Source of the DNA: Leifsonia sp. 466MF
GTDB taxonomy: Bacteria; Actinomycetota; Actinomycetes; Actinomycetales; Microbacteriaceae
Length of the DNA: 64,000 nt
NCBI RefSeq assembly: GCF_900100265.1
Contig: NZ_LT629696.1
Location: forward strand, 3,844,001-3,908,000
Direction of reading: 5' to 3'
In this document: in pieces, positions 58,583 through 64,000 of the stretch
Position numbering within the stretch: position 1 is the stretch's first letter
How the letters are laid out: each line of letters starts with the position of its first letter
Made by a program: the position numbers and the translations under genes
Notes under the pieces: model-generated
What the model was told of the DNA's origin: nothing
The model's input: the letters and a program-made list of their open reading frames with translations, nothing else
Databases searched by the model: none

Positions 58583-60432
58583 GCGCGCGCCCCGAGGTCC
58601 GGGCGACCGTCGTCGGTCCCGCTTCCGCGGCGGCAGAGGTGCAGCTGGAGTGGAGCGAGGCGGAGCCCGGCTGGCGGCTCGCGGTGCGCGTGACGTACAC
58701 CGGCGCGGAGCCGGCCGACGGGTCGGTGCTGGTGGAGGCTCCGGTGCACGGCGCCGACGATCCCTGGTGGCTCATCCCCGGCGCCTTCTACGGCGAGAAC
58801 CGGCCGGCCGAGAACACCCGGGCGTTCCCGCGCTTCGAGATCGGGGCGAGCACGCCCGAGCAGCACGCGGCCCTGGTGAGCGACGCCTGGGAGTTCCGCG
58901 CCGACCGTGCGGCGACGCCGGCGGTGTTCGCCTGGGCGGGGCCGGACCGTGGAGGAGTCGCGCTCGCCGCGGCCGAGACCTCCGTGCTCGGCCTCACCGG
59001 CGTCGGGCTCGCGCACGACCCGGAGTGGGGCGACGCGACGGTCAGCCTGCGCTTCCCGTACCGCGAATACCCGGTCACGTACTACGGCGACGACCGCCCG
59101 CGGCCGGCCGACGTGGCGACGCACCGCTTCGTCCCCGGCGAGACGGTGGAGCTCGCGGTGCGCGTGTTCGCGCTGGACGCATCCCGCCACACCTACGCCC
59201 CGATCCTGCGCGCGCTGCACGCCGAAGCGGCTGAGCACACGACCGAGAATCCGTGGGTGGATGTGGCCACCGCCGCCGACCTCACCGCCGCCGGCCTGCT
59301 CGACTGGCACTACGACCCGGACCCCGGCGTGCTGCTGGAGACCGTCGGCTTCGACCGCGAGGTCAGCGGCCGGGACGGGCTCAGCGTCGACCGGCAGGCC
59401 ATGCACGTGGGCTGGGTCAGCGGCATCCCGTGGGCGTACGCGCTCCTCGCGCACGGGCTGCGGACCGGCCGGCCGGCCGAGGCGGACGCGGCGCGTCACG
59501 TCATCGACTTCATCACCGCATCCCTGTCGCCCTCCGGAACCTTCTGGGGCGTCTGGTACCGCGACCACGGCTGGACGCAGAGTTGGACCGAGCTGAAACG
59601 CGGACTCCACTCGCGCACCCTCGCCGAGGCGACGCTGTTCCTCGTCCGGGCGCAAGCGCTCGACCCGCACGAGCAGTGGGAGCGCGCCATCCGCTCGAAC
59701 CTGGACGTCGTCGTCGGCCGTCAGCGCGACGACGGCAACCCCGGATCGGTCCACCATGCCGAGACCGGCGAGGTGCTGTCGTGGTCGGGCGCTTCGGGCC
59801 TGACCTGGATCGCCGCGCTGGTGGAGGCCGCCGGACGCGACGACCGCTACCTGACCGCGGCGCTCGCCGCCGGAAGGTATTACGAGCAGTTCGTCGACCG
59901 GGAGTTCCTCCACGGCGCCCCGGAGGACGTGGACCTCGCGCCGACGTCGGAGGACGGCTACGCCGCCGTGATGGCCTACGTCGCCCTGCACCGCGCGACC
60001 GGCGATCGCCACTGGCTCGATGTGGCGCGGCGCGCAGCCGATTGGATGCTGACCTTCCGCTACACGTACGACGTCACGTTCCCGGCGCACACCCTGCTCG
60101 GGGCGTACGGCTTCCGCACCCGCGGCGCCGACAACGCATCGCCGTCGAACCAGCACCTGCACGCCTACGGGCTCGTCTGCACGGCCGAGCTGCGCGAGCT
60201 GTCGGCGGCCCTCGGCGACCCGCACTATGCGGAGCGCGCCGACGAGACGTTGGCGTGCTTCCGCCAGTTCATCGCCCGCGAGGACGGCGACTTCAACGCC
60301 TACCGCGGCATGGTCAGCGAGCGGTACTACCAGACGGCGTGCTTCCAGCCGAAGGGGATGCTGCTGACGCTCTCGCACGCCTGGAGCGTCGGCGTGACGC
60401 TGCTCGCCTGCGAGCAGACGCTGGCGGGCTGA
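58579..60432 (+). CDS. (alpha/alpha)6-barrel glycosidase-like protein
   Basis: A 617-residue protein, not assigned to a family. The first 220 residues are beta-rich (WRLAVRVTYTGAE, FPYREYPVTYYGDD). The rest is helical with repeated inner-helix motifs of (alpha/alpha)6 toroids: HVGWVSGIPWAYALLAHG, SWTELKRGLHSRT, WSGASGLTWIAALVEAAG, PTSEDGYAAVMAYVALHRAT. Acidic residues in GVWYRDHGW and TSEDGY are candidates for catalysis. GTG 58579 overlaps the GH38 stop. As last gene of the operon it probably processes the same mannoside substrates. Confidence 0.8.
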   Translation: MSARPEVRATVVGPASAAAEVQLEWSEAEPGWRLAVRVTYTGAEPADGSVLVEAPVHGADDPWWLIPGAFYGENRPAENTRAFPRFEIGASTPEQHAALVSDAWEFRADRAATPAVFAWAGPDRGGVALAAAETSVLGLTGVGLAHDPEWGDATVSLRFPYREYPVTYYGDDRPRPADVATHRFVPGETVELAVRVFALDASRHTYAPILRALHAEAAEHTTENPWVDVATAADLTAAGLLDWHYDPDPGVLLETVGFDREVSGRDGLSVDRQAMHVGWVSGIPWAYALLAHGLRTGRPAEADAARHVIDFITASLSPSGTFWGVWYRDHGWTQSWTELKRGLHSRTLAEATLFLVRAQALDPHEQWERAIRSNLDVVVGRQRDDGNPGSVHHAETGEVLSWSGASGLTWIAALVEAAGRDDRYLTAALAAGRYYEQFVDREFLHGAPEDVDLAPTSEDGYAAVMAYVALHRATGDRHWLDVARRAADWMLTFRYTYDVTFPAHTLLGAYGFRTRGADNASPSNQHLHAYGLVCTAELRELSAALGDPHYAERADETLACFRQFIAREDGDFNAYRGMVSERYYQTACFQPKGMLLTLSHAWSVGVTLLACEQTLAG

Positions 60433-60434
60433 GT

Positions 60435-60498
60435 GCCGAGGTGCACGTCGTGGTCGCTATCCCGCCCGAATAAGCGCCAATAGTCGCACCTCGACGGC
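60435..60498. repeat. Palindromic repeat, family II, behind a stop codon
   Basis: Outer arms GCCGAGGTGC (60435-60444) and GCACCTCG plus CGGC (60486-60498), with weaker inner pairing. It starts 2 bases after the stop of the (alpha/alpha)6 gene and ends before a convergent small gene, so it can act as a terminator. Its complement shares CGACCACGACGTGCAC and ATAGC with the element at 5547. Confidence 0.7.
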
Positions 60499-60500
60499 CT

Positions 60501-60686
60501 TCAGCGGTGGAGGCCCCAGAACGCCCACGGCGACACGTGGTCGATCCACGGATCGCGAACGGGTCGGGGTCGCAACCGCCCCACCCGTCGTGCCCGGTAG
60601 TGGATGCGCATCCACCTCCCGATCGTCTCGGCCGGGATCTCCGGCCGATGTCCGACCGCGATGATCTGCTGTGCTGTCTGATCCAC
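60501..60686 (-). CDS. Small basic hypothetical protein, 61 residues
   Basis: A 61-residue basic protein (MDQTAQQIIAVGHRPEIP start) with ARRVGRLRPRPVRDPWIDH and a C-terminal WAFWGLHR. GAGGTCATC precedes the ATG. Not recognised; the proline/arginine/tryptophan pattern is more protein-like than chance. It is convergent with the glycosidase-like gene across a palindromic repeat. Confidence 0.6.
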   Translation of the reverse strand: MDQTAQQIIAVGHRPEIPAETIGRWMRIHYRARRVGRLRPRPVRDPWIDHVSPWAFWGLHR

Positions 60687-60738
60687 GATGACCTCCTACA
60701 CCGGCTAAGTGTTAATGCCGGTGTCAACACCATGCCCA

Positions 60739-60774
60739 TTGTCGAGACACCTGTCAAGGGCGTATGGTGGTGTC
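60739..60774 (+). promoter_or_regulatory. Leaderless promoter of the CGNR gene
   Basis: -35 TTGTCG (60739-60744), 18-base spacer, -10 TATGGT (60763-60768), then 6 bases to the ATG at 60775. GTGTCAACAC (60721-60730) just upstream is a short palindrome and a possible operator. Confidence 0.65.
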
Positions 60775-61362
60775 ATGGGTCGACAGACGGATCTCGCGTT
60801 CGAACGGGAGAACGAGATGATCCCCGCCCAGCTGCGGCTGGTGCGGGACTTCGTCAACACCGTCGAGTATCAGGAGGACGAAGAGGGCTGGGAGAGCCCG
60901 GACGACCTCGCCGCGTGGCTGCGGGGCCGCGACCTCCTCGGGGAGGGCGTCGCCGCCACCGAAGACGACCTGGCACTCGCGAAGACCGTGCGCGAGGGCC
61001 TGCGCTCGGTGCTGGCCACGCACGCCGGCCACGACGCCGACCCCGACGCACTTCGCAGCCTCGACGACGCGCTCGCCGAACTGCCGCTCCGGCTGTCCTT
61101 CGGCGGCTCCGGGTCATTCGCGCTGGCGCCCGCGACCGATCGCGGCGCCCGCGCCGCCCTGACTGGAGTGCTGGATGGGGTGCGCGCCTCCCGCGAGGAC
61201 GGCAGCTGGTCACGGCTCAAGGTCTGCGATCGCGTCACCTGCCGGTGGGCGTACTACGACTACTCGAAGAACCGGTCCAGCCGGTGGTGCACCATGGCGG
61301 GCTGCGGGAACGCGGTCAAGATGCAGAAGGCGCACGCGCGTCGCGCATCCACCTCGGCCTGA
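60775..61362 (+). CDS. CGNR zinc-finger regulator
   Basis: A 195-residue protein of the CGNR family. The N-terminal ABATE-type domain (LRLVRDFVNTVEYQEDEEGW) is followed by the C-terminal zinc finger: VCDRVTCRWAYYDYSKN, then WCTMAGCGNAVKMQ. All four cysteines are present and the CGN motif reads CGNAVK. Members are thought to be stress-related transcription regulators. ATG 60775 fits the promoter spacing. Confidence 0.9.
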   Translation: MGRQTDLAFERENEMIPAQLRLVRDFVNTVEYQEDEEGWESPDDLAAWLRGRDLLGEGVAATEDDLALAKTVREGLRSVLATHAGHDADPDALRSLDDALAELPLRLSFGGSGSFALAPATDRGARAALTGVLDGVRASREDGSWSRLKVCDRVTCRWAYYDYSKNRSSRWCTMAGCGNAVKMQKAHARRASTSA

Positions 61363-61371
61363 GCGGTCAGG

Positions 61372-61929
61372 TCAGGAGTCTGCGGGTACGTCGGCCCGGG
61401 CGTACTCCGACCCTGAGCGCGTGCGCACCAGAATGCCGGCATCGACGAGATAGCGGCGCAGCGTCACGGGATCGTCGCCGAACCGTGTCAGGCGTTCCGT
61501 GAGTTCCCGTTCGGTGACGGTCTCGCCGTCGGCGAGCACGCGGTCCCCGATGTGGGCGAGCAGCGCAGCGCGGTCGTCCGCCGCCGCGGGGAAGCGGTCG
61601 ATCCGGCCGTCGGGACGCAGGAATCGCTCCACTCCCGTGCGGCGCGGCTGCAGCGATGCCGACGTCGCGAGCAGCTCGCGGAAGGCCGTGTCGACCGGCT
61701 CGTGGACACCGTCGGCGCGGCGCACCAGGCCGACGCTCTCGAGCAGCGCCAGCGCGCGCCGCTGCCGCGCCGGACTCATCTCGCTTGCCGGGGCGCCGTC
61801 CGCGATGAGCTGCGCCCACACAGCGCGCGCGTCTCGGTTGGCGAGCGCGGCGACCACGGGCCGCCAGTCCGCGGGCCGCTGCCCGTCGGCCGGCGTCCCG
61901 TCGGCGCTCGCGCTGTCGTCCTGCTCCAC
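61372..61929 (-). CDS. DUF2087-domain protein
   Basis: A 185-residue protein. An N-terminal winged-helix-like part (WRPVVAALANRDARAVWAQL, LALLESVGLVRR) is followed by the DUF2087 core ERFLRPDGRIDRFPAAADDR and RRYLVDAGILVRTRSGSEY. DUF2087 is often fused to an ArsR-like helix-turn-helix and is thought to be regulatory. GTG 61929 was chosen because the upstream frame is highly Arg-rich antisense sequence. Confidence 0.87.
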   Translation of the reverse strand: MEQDDSASADGTPADGQRPADWRPVVAALANRDARAVWAQLIADGAPASEMSPARQRRALALLESVGLVRRADGVHEPVDTAFRELLATSASLQPRRTGVERFLRPDGRIDRFPAAADDRAALLAHIGDRVLADGETVTERELTERLTRFGDDPVTLRRYLVDAGILVRTRSGSEYARADVPADS

Positions 61930-61967
61930 GTTCCCAGTCTCCCGCTCGGGTCCGCCGTGTGGGCGCC

Positions 61968-63539
61968 TCAGGCGTCCTTCCGCAGCTGCAGTAGCAGCTC
62001 CGGAGCCCGCGCGTCCAGCACGCGGCCGCCCACGCGCACGCCGACGACGAGCAGCACCGCGCCGAGCACGATCCCGGCGGCGAGCCCGAGCCAGCCCCAG
62101 ATCGCCTCGCGGGTCACGAGGGAGACGATCAGCAGCACGATCTCGGGCAGGCACAGCACGGCGATGACGCCCCACGCCGCGAACGTCGGCCCGAGCAGCG
62201 AGATGTTGCTGCCCGGCCGCGACCGGAACGGGTTGTCGCCGGGCTCAGGCACAGGGAAGACGAACCGCGCCGAGGTCACCGAGCAGACGGCGGCGCCGCT
62301 GAGCAGCATCCCGAGCGACAGCCCGAGCAGACCGGGTGCGGGAAGCCAGTCGCCCTCGAAGGCCGTGGCGCCGACGGAGATGATGACGACCGCGGGGATC
62401 GCGAACGTCAGCAGGGCGGATGCGCGACCCCAGCGGTCGGCGCGACCCGGCACGGCCTTCGACACGTGGAGCGCGAACGCGGTCGAGTCGTACGAGACGT
62501 CGGCGATCATCCCGATCCCGAGCGTGAACGCGACCACCGGGCCGGCCGCGAAGAAGTAGCCGGTCGAGTGGTTGATGCTCGAGTAGAACCACATGATCGC
62601 CGGGAGCAGCGGGATGATGAGCAGCTGCCGAAGGTATCGCGGATCGCGGAACCAGTAGGTGAGGCAACGCGCGGCGATGGCGCCGGCCGGAGTCCCGGGC
62701 AGGATGCCGAACAGACCCGACTTGCCGGGCGCACGCACGCGCGACGAAGCCCGAGCGGGGGTGACCAGGGAGCGCGCGAGCCCCCAGCGCCAGACCGCCC
62801 AGAGCACCGCGAAGGTCGCAACGGCGATGAGCAGCCGCAGCAGCGCGCCGAGCGGGTCGCCCGCGGCGACGGCTCCGGGGACGGCCCACACCGCGCCGAG
62901 CGGCGACCAGCCGAGGCCGGCGGCGACCGCGGGCAGGGCGTCTGCCGACGACCGCAAGCCGCTGGTGATCCCGATGATGATCGGGCCGGCGAGGATGAGC
63001 GGGATCAGGATGAGGAGCCCGCTGGCCTCCCGGAAGCGGCGGCCCGACGACAGCCCGCTCGCGATGGAGGTGACCGCGCGCGACACGACGATGCAGGTCG
63101 CGGCGCCGAGCACGCCCGTGACGAGGGCGATCAGCGCGATTCCCGGCGAGTGCAGCCAGGGCAGGGCGGTGCCGAGGGATGCGAGAGTCGTCGCCGCGCC
63201 GGCCACACCGACCGCGCCGCTCAGCAGCATCCCGATCATCAGCGGCCGCAAGGCGATCGGATAGACCGCCAGATGGCCCGGGTCGAGCGTCTGCTCGACG
63301 CCGGAGAGCAGCAGTGGCAGCACCGCCCAGCCGAGGACGGCCGCCGAGCCCGCGAGCACCACGGCGGTCGTCGCGACCTCCGCAGGAGCGAACGACAGGC
63401 CGACGAGCGCGCCGAGCACGACGAGGAGGCCGACTGTCCCGTAGATCGCGCCGATGATCACGGCCACCAGCTGCCCGGTGCTGCGGCGGAACGAGTTCTT
63501 GAGGACGAGCAGGCGCAGCCTTACGAGTGTCGCAACCAC
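61968..63539 (-). CDS. ABC exporter permease
   Basis: A 523-residue membrane protein with about 12 or more helices, starting at GTG 63539 (VVATLVRLRLLVLKNSF). It resembles ABC-2-type permeases in the ABC-ATPase/permease pairs of actinobacteria. The central loop GTPAGAIAARCLTYWFRDPR is a conserved coupling-region motif of this group. It overlaps the 3' end of the ATPase gene by 19 bases, so the two are coupled. Substrate unknown. Confidence 0.87.
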   Translation of the reverse strand: MVATLVRLRLLVLKNSFRRSTGQLVAVIIGAIYGTVGLLVVLGALVGLSFAPAEVATTAVVLAGSAAVLGWAVLPLLLSGVEQTLDPGHLAVYPIALRPLMIGMLLSGAVGVAGAATTLASLGTALPWLHSPGIALIALVTGVLGAATCIVVSRAVTSIASGLSSGRRFREASGLLILIPLILAGPIIIGITSGLRSSADALPAVAAGLGWSPLGAVWAVPGAVAAGDPLGALLRLLIAVATFAVLWAVWRWGLARSLVTPARASSRVRAPGKSGLFGILPGTPAGAIAARCLTYWFRDPRYLRQLLIIPLLPAIMWFYSSINHSTGYFFAAGPVVAFTLGIGMIADVSYDSTAFALHVSKAVPGRADRWGRASALLTFAIPAVVIISVGATAFEGDWLPAPGLLGLSLGMLLSGAAVCSVTSARFVFPVPEPGDNPFRSRPGSNISLLGPTFAAWGVIAVLCLPEIVLLIVSLVTREAIWGWLGLAAGIVLGAVLLVVGVRVGGRVLDARAPELLLQLRKDA

Positions 63540-64000
63540 TCCGGCCCCTCCCCGACGCGGCGTCCGCCGACCAGCTCGACGAACCGGTCCTCGAGCGTGG
63601 ATCCGGCGCGCACGTCGTCCACCGAGCCGGCCGCGACCACGCGTCCTGCCGTGATGACGGCGACGTGGTCGCACATCCGCTCCACCAGGTCCATCACGTG
63701 CGACGAGACCACCACGGTCCCGCCGCCGTCGACGTAGGTGCGGAGGATGTCGCGGATGTTCGCCGCCGAGACCGGGTCGACCGACTCGAACGGCTCGTCA
63801 AGCACGAGCACGCGCGGGGCGTGCACCATCGCGGCGGCCAGGGCGATCTTCTTCGTCATGCCCGCGGAGTAGTCGACGACGAGCGTTCCGCCCGCCGACT
63901 CCAGGTCGAGCAGCTGCAGGAGGTCGTGGGTGCGCTGCTGCGCGGTCGGGCGGTCCATACCGCTCAGGAGCCCCGCGTACTCGACGAGCTGCTGCCCGGT
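63521..64000 (-). CDS. ABC transporter ATPase, 5'-truncated by window edge
   Basis: The C-terminal part of an ABC ATPase; the frame is open to the right edge and Walker A lies outside the window. Seen: YSAGMTKKIALAAAMVHAPR, a signature where SAGM replaces SGGQ as in ABC-2 ATPases; Walker B VLVLDEPFESVDP; and the H-loop VVSSHVMDLVERM. It supplies ATP hydrolysis for the permease downstream. Confidence 0.92.
   Translation of the reverse strand, partial: TGQQLVEYAGLLSGMDRPTAQQRTHDLLQLLDLESAGGTLVVDYSAGMTKKIALAAAMVHAPRVLVLDEPFESVDPVSAANIRDILRTYVDGGGTVVVSSHVMDLVERMCDHVAVITAGRVVAAGSVDDVRAGSTLEDRFVELVGGRRVGEGPEWLRHS

Noticed and set aside
1..64000. CRISPR arrays, tRNA or rRNA genes, insertion sequences
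   Set aside because: No regularly spaced direct repeats, cloverleaf sequences, rRNA or transposase frames were found on reading; short tRNA genes could still be missed by eye.

Overview
The window is about 64 kb of high-GC, gene-dense actinobacterial DNA. Codon use, frequent GTG starts, many apparently leaderless genes and the gene content (flagellar export genes followed by csrA, conserved small actinobacterial proteins, many carbohydrate-active enzymes) point to a flagellated member of the Microbacteriaceae, for example Leifsonia or a relative. The genus is an inference. I saw no rRNA, tRNA, CRISPR array, integrase or transposase.

Layout. 1-6316: the end of a flagellar operon (fliO-fliP-fliQ-fliR-flhB-flhA, an unrecognised gene, csrA) with 4-base start/stop overlaps. 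6294-16419: small regulators, membrane proteins and conserved hypotheticals, including a TetR/DUF4386 pair with twin operators, a TMEM175-like channel and a large membrane hydrolase. This part also holds a deletion scar near 15050 that joins a truncated SDR gene to a truncated lipoprotein gene. 16491-29761: sugar genes (two Gfo/Idh/MocA dehydrogenases, GH2 mannosidase, metallophosphoesterase), a Stealth-family phosphotransferase, and an operon of two ABC exporter halves plus a GH84-like hexosaminidase. 29836-41186: a divergent sugar-acid locus around a DeoR repressor. It has 3-oxo-tetronate decarboxylase and kinase genes on one side, and an FGGY kinase, YihT/LacD-like aldolase, racemase-like protein, GH13_18 phosphorylase, TIM-barrel glycosidase and tandem MBL protein on the other. 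41268-45088: a secreted metzincin with ricin-type lectin modules, an alpha/beta hydrolase and an ArsR/SRPBCC pair. 45.1-54.1 kb: an AT-richer accessory island with long non-coding stretches, a gene fragment and four uncharacterised larger genes. 54163-60432: an operon of ROK kinase, SIS isomerase, GH38 alpha-mannosidase and an (alpha/alpha)6 glycosidase-like protein. 60501-64000: small genes, a CGNR regulator, a DUF2087 protein and an ABC exporter cut by the right edge.

The most unusual signal is a set of long palindromic repeats. One family (copies at 11985, 35419 and 55861) lies inside or across protein-coding genes in the same orientation and codon phase. Two copies add related in-frame peptides to a racemase-like protein and to an alpha-mannosidase; the third supplies the stop codon of a membrane hydrolase gene. 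A second family has one copy inside the flagellar unknown gene (5547) and one just behind a stop codon (60435). A third pair (22379, 24113) flanks the Stealth gene. These behave like the in-frame palindromic elements known from Rickettsia; I do not know of a description in this group.

Regulation. A LacI-type palindrome occurs at the GH2/dehydrogenase divergent promoter (18715-18730) and downstream of a clear promoter for the ROK-SIS-GH38 operon (54194-54211). This suggests one missing repressor controls both mannoside loci. No sugar importer lies in either locus. The two ABC exporter halves at 26026-29761 are degenerate in opposite motifs, so only one complete ATP site can form. The overlapping two-gene unit at 49735-53266 and the zinc-finger/GIY-YIG-like protein at 48115-49563 are the best candidates for an undescribed system in the accessory island.
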